Shown here piece after piece: positions 1 through 6,830 of a stretch of DNA of 64,000 bases (within the stretch, counting starts at the first letter, position 1; each line of letters starts with the position of its first letter). Below the pieces are notes generated by a model, which saw only the letters and a list, made by a program, of their open reading frames with translations, did no database searches and was not told where the DNA came from. A program made the translations under genes and the position numbers. Location of the stretch: contig JAEYAR010000214.1 of the NCBI GenBank assembly GCA_023404715.1, forward strand, positions 6,354 through 70,353. The letters run 5' to 3'. This DNA is from Bacillota bacterium (lineage in GTDB: Bacteria > Bacillota > Clostridia > Christensenellales > Aristaeellaceae).

Positions 1-1
1 C

Positions 2-214
2 GAGATGCCCATACACACGCACACGATGAAAACCTTGCCGGACGAGACGACGCAGCCGGAATGGCTTCCGCCAAATCAAGTGTTTTTGTATCGATACGTG
101 GATGGCGTTCAAACAACATACTACGAAGCATCCTTGCATGGCGCGGGCGGCAACTCCGCGCACAACAATTTGCAGCCCTACGTGACCTGCTATATGTGGC
201 GGCGCACGGCCTGA
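2..214 (+). CDS. Phage tail fibre / tail collar protein, C-terminal end (5' partial)
   Basis: The frame is open to the left edge, so only the last 70 or so residues are present. The end contains GGNSAHNNLQPYVTCYMWRR, closely resembling the conserved HNNxxPY(I/V) C-terminus of phage tail-collar and short tail-fibre proteins, which form the host-binding tip of the tail. The alternative frame that overlaps it (61-243) lacks family-like sequence. The next gene begins 26 bases after the stop. Family assignment rests on this terminal motif only. Confidence 0.7.
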   Translation, partial: EMPIHTHTMKTLPDETTQPEWLPPNQVFLYRYVDGVQTTYYEASLHGAGGNSAHNNLQPYVTCYMWRRTA

Positions 215-239
215 TTATTGATGCGGGGGGTGTCTGCCC

Positions 240-695
240 ATGAAAGGGACGATACCCGCACCCAAGGCCATAGACGCTCAAAAATTGGGCGGAAAAACCG
301 CAAGCGCTTATGAACCGGCAATTGACGTTTTACCGCTCTCCAAAGGTGGTACAGGATGCACAAGTGTGATTCAAATTCAACGCGCGTTAGGCATTTTTAC
401 ATCACCCAAAGAATTAGGTGTCACAAGCAAACGCATATTGGACGTTTGGGCACAACTTCCAAACCCCGGTATCTATATTGGGGACGCATCGGATTTTTAT
501 GCCGACGCCAGCAATAAGCTTCCCTTGCAGTATGCCACCCTATTACTCTTTCGCCGTCATGCCACGCGCATGGCGGCGCTGCTCTTTGCGTCTGGCGGCG
601 CGGGGGCCGACAAACTGACGGTCAACGGCAAGGTTTATACAGTCGTGACAGTTGATAATGCCATCACGGATTGGATACCATTACATCCCGTATAA
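240..695 (+). CDS. Putative phage tail-fibre accessory protein
   Basis: A 151-residue protein with a GGTGxTS segment (around residues 36-41) and an ending with alternating hydrophobics (VYTVVTVDNAITDWIPL). Such N-terminal LPLSKGGTG segments are common in phage tail fibres, and the C-terminal part resembles the small pyocin-knob type fold; both are pattern judgements. It starts with ATG at 240 after GGGGGG and lies between the fibre end and the coiled-coil gene, which supports a virion or adhesion role. No enzyme motif is visible. Confidence 0.5.
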   Translation: MKGTIPAPKAIDAQKLGGKTASAYEPAIDVLPLSKGGTGCTSVIQIQRALGIFTSPKELGVTSKRILDVWAQLPNPGIYIGDASDFYADASNKLPLQYATLLLFRRHATRMAALLFASGGAGADKLTVNGKVYTVVTVDNAITDWIPLHPV

Positions 696-719
696 GCGGA
701 CTTATAAGGAGATAAGAAC

Positions 720-1310
720 ATGGCGACAATTAAAATCAACGATACCCAATTTGAAGCGACCCTGGCACAGACCAGCGACCGCCTCACGCTGACGCTTAAT
801 ACAGCGCAGACGCTGGACGAGCTGGCGGCGCTGTTTGCACCTGGCACCGCCCCGGAGGTGCGGGTGCTCGACTACGAGGGGCTGACGGCGGCCATCTATA
901 GTAACCGCAAGATTGTCGAGGTGGCGGTGCGCATCGACGGCGAAGACCGGCGCGCGGTCGTATCCTTACAAGTTGAACCCATCGAGCAGAGCGTCGCGGA
1001 AAGGCTACAAGAACGTCTGGACGCCCAGGAGCAGAACACGCTGCAACTGCGGCAGACGATCAGCACGCAGCAGGCAACCATCAATGAGCAGCAGCGCAAA
1101 ATCACAGACCAGCAGGCCGAGATCGAGCGACAGCAGGATACGATCAGCACGCAGCAGGTGACCATCGACGATCAGCAGCAGACCATCGTGGCCCAGCAAG
1201 CGCAGATCGACGAGCTGAAACAAGCCGTCGACATCATCACCGCGCCGATTGACAGCCTATCACCAACGACCGGCAATGAGGAGGTGCAGCCTAATGACCA
1301 GCAGGCTTGA
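720..1310 (+). CDS. Phage structural protein with Q-rich coiled coil
   Basis: A 196-residue protein preceded by AAGGAGATAAGAAC. Residues 1-85 form a compact beta-rich domain; from about residue 95 to 180 there is a long, glutamine-rich heptad region with near repeats of the form STQQATI, DQQAEI and AQQAQI, which predicts a long trimeric or dimeric coiled coil. Similar two-part proteins occur beside tail fibres in Clostridia prophages. Its stop overlaps the next start by 17 bases. The exact virion role is unknown. Confidence 0.55.
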   Translation: MATIKINDTQFEATLAQTSDRLTLTLNTAQTLDELAALFAPGTAPEVRVLDYEGLTAAIYSNRKIVEVAVRIDGEDRRAVVSLQVEPIEQSVAERLQERLDAQEQNTLQLRQTISTQQATINEQQRKITDQQAEIERQQDTISTQQVTIDDQQQTIVAQQAQIDELKQAVDIITAPIDSLSPTTGNEEVQPNDQQA

Positions 1311-1758
1311 TAATTCTCGTAACCTACGCAGGCGGCTAGATGCGTCGCAGCATGTAGCGCGCCGCAGCGTGCTAGACGCTGCGGATACCATGGTCGCAAG
1401 CGAGATCGCGGATGTAGCCCCTCTTTTCGATCCTTGGAAGCCCGGAATAGCCTATGATTTACAAGCCGTTGTATCCGACGAGGGACTGCTCTATCGTTGT
1501 GCGCAGGCGCACACGTCTCAGGCTGGGTGGGAACCCCCTGCAACTCCTGCGCTTTGGTCGCGCATGGGGCTGACGGCGAACAATCCTGATGCCGTACCTC
1601 AGTGGGTACAACCTTCCGACGCACAGGATGCGTATAAGACCGGCGACAAAGTATCGCATGATGGCAAGACGTGGATCAGTACGGTTGACAGCAATGTCTG
1701 GGAGCCCGGTGCGGCGGGTATCACGCAATGGACCGAGGCACAGGAGGAGGCACAATAA
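1294..1758 (+). CDS. Phage protein with chitin-binding-type (CBM5/12-like) module
   Basis: The start at 1294 follows GAGGAGGTG with good spacing; longer in-frame starts lack this site. The 154-residue product has a W-x-P-G-x-x-Y-D-x-x-x-V-V-x-x-x-G-x-x-Y-R-C segment (WKPGIAYDLQAVVSDEG) and a second copy-like stretch with DAYKTGDKVSHDGKTW, the hallmarks of carbohydrate-binding modules of the CBM5/12 type. Phages of Firmicutes carry such proteins near tail fibres, where they probably bind surface glycans. It overlaps the next gene by one base (TAATG). Confidence 0.65.
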   Translation: MTSRLDNSRNLRRRLDASQHVARRSVLDAADTMVASEIADVAPLFDPWKPGIAYDLQAVVSDEGLLYRCAQAHTSQAGWEPPATPALWSRMGLTANNPDAVPQWVQPSDAQDAYKTGDKVSHDGKTWISTVDSNVWEPGAAGITQWTEAQEEAQ

Positions 1759-2399
1759 TGGCGGTATCAGGCAATGAGGCGGTGCGTATCGCCGCCTCCC
1801 TTTTAGGTACGCCCTATAGCGAGCTGGACTGCATCAACCTGATCAAGCACATCATTCGCAAGGGTGTAGGCGGGGTACCTAAGTACACAACGTCAGGCAC
1901 CAACGCCCTATGGTCCAGCCAGACGGCAAGCGCCAAGTACCGTGACATTGTAGCCTGCCGCCCGATCGGAGATGGCTCCGCACTTGCAGGCGAGCTGGCT
2001 GTAATTCGACAGGGCGATGACTGCTCGCATGTAGGGATCTGCACTGGCACAGGCGAGGTGATCCACTCAAGCGCGTCGCGCGGTATGGTGATACGCACGC
2101 CGCTGACGGCCCACAACGGATGGACGCACATTCTCACTCATCGGCACATCATGCCAGCGGCAGGCGAGGAGGATCGCACGGAGACCATGCCGGTGCAGAT
2201 GGGCGGCAATTACATAGTCTGCGCGGAGGGCGGCCTGCGCCAGCGGGCGACGCCGGGCGGTCGTTACATGCAGATGATCCCGGACGGGACACGCATCCAA
2301 TCGCTCGACCACTGCGACGGTTGGATCAAGACGCGATACAACCGTCATGACGGCTGGGTCAGCGCCGAGTATTGCTGCTTCGCCGATGACAACGATTAG
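1758..2399 (+). CDS. Phage endolysin, NlpC/P60-like peptidase with SH3b domain
   Basis: A 213-residue lysin that should cut peptidoglycan at the end of the lytic cycle. The N-terminal NlpC/P60-type domain shows the nucleophile Cys25 in ELDCINL and the catalytic His91 in DDCSHVGI; the C-terminal part from about residue 150 is an SH3b cell-wall-binding domain (GGLRQRATPGGR, then GWIKTRY and GWVSAEY). There is no signal peptide, as expected for a holin-dependent lysin. The start at 1758 follows GGAGGAGG and overlaps the preceding stop by one base. Confidence 0.85.
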   Translation: MAVSGNEAVRIAASLLGTPYSELDCINLIKHIIRKGVGGVPKYTTSGTNALWSSQTASAKYRDIVACRPIGDGSALAGELAVIRQGDDCSHVGICTGTGEVIHSSASRGMVIRTPLTAHNGWTHILTHRHIMPAAGEEDRTETMPVQMGGNYIVCAEGGLRQRATPGGRYMQMIPDGTRIQSLDHCDGWIKTRYNRHDGWVSAEYCCFADDND

Positions 2400-2420
2400 G
2401 GGCGGCACTTCTGCCGCCCC
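2399..2420. terminator. Hairpin between endolysin and reverse-strand gene
   Basis: GGGGCGGCA and TGCCGCCCC form a perfect 9-bp stem with a CTTC loop; the stem begins inside the endolysin stop codon. There is no long U tract, so termination efficiency is uncertain on either strand. Confidence 0.6.
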
Positions 2421-2429
2421 TGGAGGTTG

Positions 2430-2795
2430 CTATGATTCGTTTGACTGATCCTCCGCATCATGATTGATGCTGATCGTGATGGTTTGGGCCGACTCGTCGA
2501 TCTGCTTTTTCAGTATACGTGAGGTCCCATCTTCTCTGACAAAGCCGACCCGTTTCGCTTCTCGGCTTCCGATCGGCGCAAGATAACACGAGACGAAACC
2601 ATTCCCACCTTTCTGTGGATAGAGCTTCAAAGTTTTCACCTCCTCTCGCCGAAGAGGTATTTGCTCCACTGGGCAGCTATGGTATACTCTTATTGTGTTT
2701 AGACGTCGGTGCTCCGACCAAGAAACCCGACGCTGCACGCCGCTGCTGGTATCGTGATTCGGCGTCACGGTATCAGCAGTTTTTGTACTGCCCAT
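2430..2795 (-). CDS. Putative prophage moron, unknown protein
   Basis: A 121-residue protein of unknown function encoded against the late genes. It is polar, with basic stretches in the first half and an acidic tail (DAEDQSNES); I recognise no family. The start at 2795 has AAGGAGG eight bases upstream, and a consensus promoter lies directly behind it. Placement between endolysin and methyltransferase, opposite orientation and an own promoter are the standard signs of a phage moron, a gene expressed in the lysogen rather than during lysis. Any role in superinfection exclusion or host fitness would be guesswork. Confidence 0.7.
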   Translation of the reverse strand: MGSTKTADTVTPNHDTSSGVQRRVSWSEHRRLNTIRVYHSCPVEQIPLRREEVKTLKLYPQKGGNGFVSCYLAPIGSREAKRVGFVREDGTSRILKKQIDESAQTITISINHDAEDQSNES

Positions 2796-2817
2796 GACTC
2801 ATCCTCCTTTCGATTTT

Positions 2818-2846
2818 ATTATACTACTACCAAGTAGTTGTGGCAA
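2818..2846 (-). promoter_or_regulatory. Consensus promoter with operator-like palindrome in the spacer
   Basis: Read on the minus strand, TTGCCA (2841-2846), a 17-base spacer and TATAAT (2818-2823) form a near-perfect sigma-A promoter for the reverse-strand gene ending at 2430. The spacer contains ACTAC-CAA-GTAGT (2826-2838 on the plus strand), a perfect palindrome placed where a repressor would block RNA polymerase. Confidence 0.8.
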
Positions 2847-2863
2847 GCGAAAGGAGTACTTTT

Positions 2864-3601
2864 TTGATTCAACTTTATCGAGGTAATTGCCGGGAATTTC
2901 TCAGGTCCTACGATGGCCCACAAATTGATGCGATCATCACCGACCCGCCGTATGCAAGTGGCGGCGCAACGCTTTCAGAGCGGTCTGCTTCGACGTCAAA
3001 TAAGTATACGGATACCAAAAAGCGATGCCCTTATCCTGATTTTGCAGGTGACCAACTCGATTCCCGCAGCTGGCTGCACATGATGTCCGATGTATTCGCG
3101 GCGGCGCGCGTTTATTGTCACGATGGTGCAGTGATGGTTTCATTTTGTGATTGGCGTCAACTACCTTTATTAACCGATGCAATCCAATGGGCAGGCTGGC
3201 AATGGCGAGGCACGCTCACTTGGGACAAAATGAGCAGCAGGCCGCATAAGGGCCGGTTCAGACAACAAGCCGAGTTCGCGGTCTGGGCCAGCAACGGCAA
3301 GCTCCCGATTGATCGACCTGTTCCAGTTCTGCCAGGCGTGTTTCGATACGCCAACGTTCAAGGCTCCGAGCGACTGCATCAGACCCAAAAGCCCCTCGCC
3401 CTGATGCGCGAGATTGTCAAGATTTGCGTACCGGGCGGACTCATACTTGATCCGTTTTCAGGCTCTGGTTCTACACTAGCGGCTGCTCACGCTGAGGGTT
3501 ATGACGCCATCGGCGTAGAGTTGTCGACCGAAATCGCAACGACCGCCGCAGAGCGCCTTTGCGTGCCTCTGCGGACGATTCAGGAGGTACATCATGTATA
3601 A
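2864..3601 (+). CDS. Phage-encoded DNA adenine/cytosine-N4 methyltransferase (beta class)
   Basis: A 245-residue SAM-dependent DNA methyltransferase. The catalytic motif DPPY lies at residues 27-30, and the SAM-binding motif DPFSGSGSTL comes near residue 200, so the order catalytic-then-SAM places it in the beta class, which makes N6-methyladenine or N4-methylcytosine. I chose TTG at 2864 because AAAGGAG sits seven bases upstream; the in-frame GTG at 2840 has no such site and lies in the divergent promoter. No restriction nuclease is next to it, so it is probably an orphan used to protect phage DNA or alter expression. It overlaps the holin by 8 bases. Confidence 0.85.
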   Translation: MIQLYRGNCREFLRSYDGPQIDAIITDPPYASGGATLSERSASTSNKYTDTKKRCPYPDFAGDQLDSRSWLHMMSDVFAAARVYCHDGAVMVSFCDWRQLPLLTDAIQWAGWQWRGTLTWDKMSSRPHKGRFRQQAEFAVWASNGKLPIDRPVPVLPGVFRYANVQGSERLHQTQKPLALMREIVKICVPGGLILDPFSGSGSTLAAAHAEGYDAIGVELSTEIATTAAERLCVPLRTIQEVHHV

Positions 3602-4052
3602 GATTGTTGCTGTATTTGCTTGTCTGCTGCTGCTGTATACGCCGCTTTTGGCCCTTGCTGAGCCCGCCGTGCAGAGCACCGCGCTCGTCGATCTGACGCC
3701 TCTGCTCCAGGCGATCATCGGCATCGCATCGGTGCTGGTCACCGGTTTCCTTATCCCATGGCTCAAGACCAGGTTCAGCGCCGAGCAGCTTACAAAGGCT
3801 CAAAATTGGGTTCAAATTGGTGTTTATGCTGCCGAAAAGCTCTACGGCGCGGGCAACGGAGATTCCAAGCTGGCTTACGTCGAGGCGCTCCTTGCCCAGC
3901 ATCGCATTCGTCTCGATACGCAAACGCTTAAAGCGCTTGTCGACTCCGAAATCAAGCGGATGGAGCAGGGCTCTGCGGTGTATTTTGGAGAGGCGATGCT
4001 AGATTCGACCGCCGAAAATGGCGCGTTGCAAGCGCCCGTTCCGCTCGGCTGA
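3594..4052 (+). CDS. Phage holin, LL-H type
   Basis: A 152-residue membrane protein with one N-terminal hydrophobic segment that looks like a signal-anchor (residues 4-23), a second hydrophobic segment around residues 35-55 (PLLQAIIGIASVLVTGFLIP) and a charged, amphipathic C-terminal half. This pattern and the KAQNWVQIGVYAAEKLYGAG stretch match the LL-H holin family, which permeabilises the membrane to release endolysin. AGGAGGTAC precedes the start. It is the last gene before a strong terminator. Confidence 0.75.
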   Translation: MYKIVAVFACLLLLYTPLLALAEPAVQSTALVDLTPLLQAIIGIASVLVTGFLIPWLKTRFSAEQLTKAQNWVQIGVYAAEKLYGAGNGDSKLAYVEALLAQHRIRLDTQTLKALVDSEIKRMEQGSAVYFGEAMLDSTAENGALQAPVPLG

Positions 4053-4077
4053 CGCCTTAAAAATGCATATGGTTGAC

Positions 4078-4110
4078 AAAAGCGGTCTGCATAAACAGGC
4101 CGCTTTTTTT
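4078..4110 (+). terminator. Rho-independent terminator after holin
   Basis: AAAAGCGG-T-CTG and CAG-G-CCGCTTTT pair around a six-base loop and run into a U tract. It probably ends the prophage late transcript. Confidence 0.9.
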
Positions 4111-4577
4111 GTATATCCGCTGTGACACATACCGCGCGCCGTCGTGACGCAAAGCGCGCGCCGCTACAAAAATTTATCGACGGCGTACAGCTTCCCAACG
4201 CAGAAAAACTGGCACAAACGATAATTTGGATCCCGGGCAGAGTGCTCCTTGCGGAGCGCGATGCCATCGGCAAGGTCGCTGAAGCCATTTCCAAGGTGGC
4301 CGATAGCGCGATGTAAAAATAACGGTGAAGACCGGGCGTAATTTGGGGCATACGCTATGTAGAACTAGGCGTAGTAGCATTGCCAATCAGCCGATAATAG
4401 GGTAAACTTCGGTCTTTGACGGTTGAAGAATAAGAATGGCCGCTGAAAGCCTTGATTGAAAAGGGTTTCAGCGGCTATTGCGATTTACACAGAGCATGGC
4501 CATTTAGTCTTTTTCTGAGGGCTCAACTGCTGGCTGCGGACTCGGACGATAAAGGCATGATAATTCGGAGAACGGTA
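4111..4577. other. Non-coding stretch between prophage end and gtr-like genes
   Basis: No convincing gene. A 64-codon frame (4122-4316) starts with GTG and has no ribosome binding site or family-like sequence. A perfect 10-bp inverted repeat (GCCGCTGAAA at 4439-4448, TTTCAGCGGC at 4466-4475) could form a hairpin but has no U tract. The base composition is more AT-rich than the host regions, fitting a site of insertion and decay; an attachment site may lie here but I cannot define its core. Confidence 0.5.
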
Positions 4578-4605
4578 TTGAAAAAACGTTTGAATATGGT
4601 AGAAT
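4578..4605 (+). promoter_or_regulatory. Promoter upstream of the truncated membrane-protein gene
   Basis: TTGAAA (4578-4583), 16-base spacer, TAGAAT (4600-4605). A transcript starting near 4612 would meet a terminator at 4647-4698 after about 80 bases. Confidence 0.6.
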
Positions 4606-4646
4606 AGAATGACAATTAAGGGATAAAATTATTGACACCGTATAAC

Positions 4647-4698
4647 GGGTGCTTGGAGGACATTTTTAAGGTCCAAAAGCATCCGTTGTTTTCTTTTT
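4647..4698 (+). terminator. Terminator-like hairpin just before the membrane-protein gene
   Basis: GGGTGCTT (4647-4654) with AAGCATCC (4677-4684) and GGAC with GTCC inside form the stem; a U-rich run (GTTGTTTTCTTTTT) follows at 4685-4698. It lies directly upstream of the truncated reading frame, so it is either an attenuator or the end of an unrelated transcript brought there by a deletion. Confidence 0.7.
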
Positions 4699-4737
4699 GG
4701 CGCCTCAAAACGTATCGATATTTTCCTAATCCTTGCT

Positions 4738-5661
4738 TTGCGTCATAATGGCATCGTTCCGGCAGCCTTTATTGTGCTCTTCTGTCTTTGGCGTACGGTT
4801 CGCCATTTCAAGCGTGAGCGATTTCGTCTGTTTGTTGCGGCCTTGATAGGGGTTGTATCTTTTGCGATATACAAGGGGCCGATTTTCGCGTTACTTCATG
4901 TTGCGCCCAATACTGCCTCCACGTATACGACTATGTTGTGCGCGGTCGGATCCTGTGTGAACAAGAACCTTCCGCTTTCCGATGACACAACACAGACTTT
5001 GGAAACCATCATGCCAATAGAGGATTGGCGTGACTTCTATAGTCGCTTTGAGGGGCACGATCAATATTTGTGGGGACGTGGGGAAGACGCGCGGTTCGAT
5101 ACGGCGCATATTACTGCCCAGTTGGCATTTTCAATGTATTTCGATGCCCTGTTTAAGTATCCAGATGTGGTGATAAAGGACAGATTGGACGGAATGGACA
5201 TCCTTTGGAGTATCCGTCAGGCAGATGATAGTTTCAATTCTAAGACCCATGACGTAATCTGTAACATGGAGAAAACCGCAGAGCTGTTCGCCGTTGAAAA
5301 CCTCACCCAATCTTCATGGGGGGATTATTACAACAAGTCTTCAATTGCGGAATTATATCGTAAAGCGGTCAATACGCAACCGGGTCAGGTTGCCGATATG
5401 CTGCTTTGGCGATCGGGCAGTTACATTGTGCTGCTGCTTACACTGCTGCTATTCTGGGCCGCAAACCATATGAAGTATATCTGGTGTGCATCGCTCCCTT
5501 TGGTTGGCAACATTGCGGGCTCGTTGCTTGTGGTCTATCATCAGAGCTTCCGATACGTGTACTTCATTCAAGTGCTTACGATTGCTTTGGCCTTTATCAC
5601 AATTTGCCTGCGCAATGAGGGAACGCAAAATCGGAGTGTAAAAGGAGAAATGGAGCCATGA
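4738..5661 (+). CDS. Polytopic membrane protein, GtrC/DUF6020-like, probably 5'-truncated
   Basis: The 307-residue frame looks like the C-terminal half of a large multi-pass glycosyltransferase-C type protein. It opens in the middle of a typical conserved helix (ILALRHNGIVPAAFIVLF), has a second helix, a soluble domain of about 150 residues and three C-terminal helices. Family members usually carry several more helices and the acidic catalytic loop upstream; these are missing here. There is no ATG or ribosome binding site at the 5' end (first possible start is TTG at 4738), and a terminator hairpin abuts it. Its stop overlaps the downstream GtrB-like gene by four bases (ATGA), so the pair was once a translationally coupled unit. 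Probably a non-functional remnant. Confidence 0.6.
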   Translation: MRHNGIVPAAFIVLFCLWRTVRHFKRERFRLFVAALIGVVSFAIYKGPIFALLHVAPNTASTYTTMLCAVGSCVNKNLPLSDDTTQTLETIMPIEDWRDFYSRFEGHDQYLWGRGEDARFDTAHITAQLAFSMYFDALFKYPDVVIKDRLDGMDILWSIRQADDSFNSKTHDVICNMEKTAELFAVENLTQSSWGDYYNKSSIAELYRKAVNTQPGQVADMLLWRSGSYIVLLLTLLLFWAANHMKYIWCASLPLVGNIAGSLLVVYHQSFRYVYFIQVLTIALAFITICLRNEGTQNRSVKGEMEP

Positions 5662-6632
5662 AGACAATCGCCGTCTTAATTCCCTGCTACAACGAAAGCC
5701 AGACGATCGCCAAGGTCATCGCCGATTACCACGCAGTGCTGCCTGATGCCGACATCTACGTTTATGACAACAACTCATCAGATGATACAGACCGCATCGC
5801 TCGCGAGGCCGGGGCAATCGTGCGATACGAGCGCCGCCAAGGAAAAGGAAACGTCATTCGATCGATGTTTCGGGAGATCGAGGCGGATTGTTATTTGATG
5901 ATCGATGGGGATGATACCTACCCGGCGGAGAACGCGCAGGAGATGGTTGCGAAGGTGTTGAACGAGGGCGTAGATATGGTCGTCGGAGATCGGCTCTCTT
6001 CTACCTATTTTACGGAAAACAAGCGACCGTTTCACAATACTGGAAATGTATTGGTGCGAAAACTGGTAAACGGAATCTTCGGCGGACGGGTGACGGATAT
6101 CATGACTGGATACCGTGCGTTCAGTAGAACCTTTGTAAAGAGCTTTCCGGTGCTCTCCAAAGGCTTTGAAATCGAGACAGAAATGACGATACATGCGCTG
6201 GATAAGAACCTTAGCCTCGCTTCGGTCCCCGTAGGGTATCGCGATCGGCCCGCTGGGAGCGTATCAAAACTGAACACGCTGTCTGATGGGATTAAAGTAC
6301 TCAAGACCATTGCGCGGCTATTTAAGGATTATAAGCCGCTGCCGTTCTTCAGTATCATAGCTGCATTGTTAATGCTTATCGCCATAGGCTTATTCGTTCC
6401 GGTGCTAAGTGAGTATGCGCGAACGGGATTGGTCCCGCGGTTCCCGACGCTTATCGTGGCAGGCTTTTTCGCCGTATTTGCTCTGCAAACCTTTGTGTGT
6501 GGACTGATATTGGATACGGAAGGGAAAAAGAGCCGTCAGAATTTTGAAATTCAAATGAACATATTGCAGCGGCTTGCGGATCAAGACAACAAGCATCATA
6601 CGAAAAATCCGGAAGGGCGCGAAAGCGCATAA
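5658..6632 (+). CDS. Polyprenyl-phosphate glycosyltransferase, GT2, GtrB-like
   Basis: A 324-residue GT2 enzyme that should move a sugar from a nucleotide donor to polyprenyl phosphate on the inner face of the membrane. The N-terminal catalytic domain shows the start (IAVLIPCYNESQTI), the nucleotide-binding DNNSSDDT and the metal-binding DGDDT; two C-terminal hydrophobic segments (about residues 225-285) anchor it, the layout of GtrB and DPMS-like proteins. GGAGAAATGGAGCC precedes the ATG. The partner upstream resembles GtrC, the enzyme that passes the lipid-linked sugar to a surface polymer, but is truncated. Nearness to a prophage recalls phage-borne seroconversion modules. Confidence 0.85.
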   Translation: MKTIAVLIPCYNESQTIAKVIADYHAVLPDADIYVYDNNSSDDTDRIAREAGAIVRYERRQGKGNVIRSMFREIEADCYLMIDGDDTYPAENAQEMVAKVLNEGVDMVVGDRLSSTYFTENKRPFHNTGNVLVRKLVNGIFGGRVTDIMTGYRAFSRTFVKSFPVLSKGFEIETEMTIHALDKNLSLASVPVGYRDRPAGSVSKLNTLSDGIKVLKTIARLFKDYKPLPFFSIIAALLMLIAIGLFVPVLSEYARTGLVPRFPTLIVAGFFAVFALQTFVCGLILDTEGKKSRQNFEIQMNILQRLADQDNKHHTKNPEGRESA

Positions 6633-6684
6633 TCTTACCTATTCTTACCGCACGCAAAACCCGAAAATAAGATCATTCTTTAAA

Positions 6685-6718
6685 GCGCTGTGAGATTTAT
6701 ACACACAGCGCCCTTTTT
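6685..6718 (+). terminator. Rho-independent terminator after GtrB-like gene
   Basis: GCGCTGTG and CACAGCGC form an 8-bp stem around 11 bases, followed by CCTTTTT. Confidence 0.9.
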
Positions 6719-6775
6719 GTAAGCCAATCTCTTTTAAGTACGCGGGAAAAATAAATTCCCATTTCGGAATATTCT

Positions 6776-6804
6776 TTGCATGTTTTAATAAACTATGCTA
6801 AAAT
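6776..6804 (+). promoter_or_regulatory. Promoter of the AAA ATPase gene
   Basis: TTGCAT (6776-6781), 17 bases, TAAAAT (6799-6804) with an extended TGC before the -10 box. Confidence 0.75.
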
Positions 6805-6830
6805 GAGAATATGCAGAGGAGGGAAAGCCG

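Larger units (their letters stand above)
1..4110 (+). mobile_element. Prophage, distal late-gene end
   Basis: The block runs tail-fibre end, structural proteins, endolysin, DNA methyltransferase, holin and then a strong terminator, the usual right end of a siphovirus or myovirus late operon in Firmicutes. Genes are tightly packed with 1-17 base overlaps. No integrase, portal or capsid gene is in view, so the element must extend to the left of the window. I could not identify an attachment site; the boundary at the terminator near 4110 is a minimum estimate. Confidence 0.85.

Noticed and set aside
61..243. Alternative frame at the left edge ending with ATGA overlap
   Set aside because: The frame ending at 214 carries the conserved tail-collar C-terminus, so the overlapping frame is a shadow.
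2433..2468. Short frame of 11 codons with a GGAGG site upstream
   Set aside because: Too short and antisense to the end of the moron gene; likely chance.
4122..4316. A 64-codon frame with GTG start
   Set aside because: There is no ribosome binding site and the protein has no recognisable features; it lies between the prophage terminator and a decayed gene.
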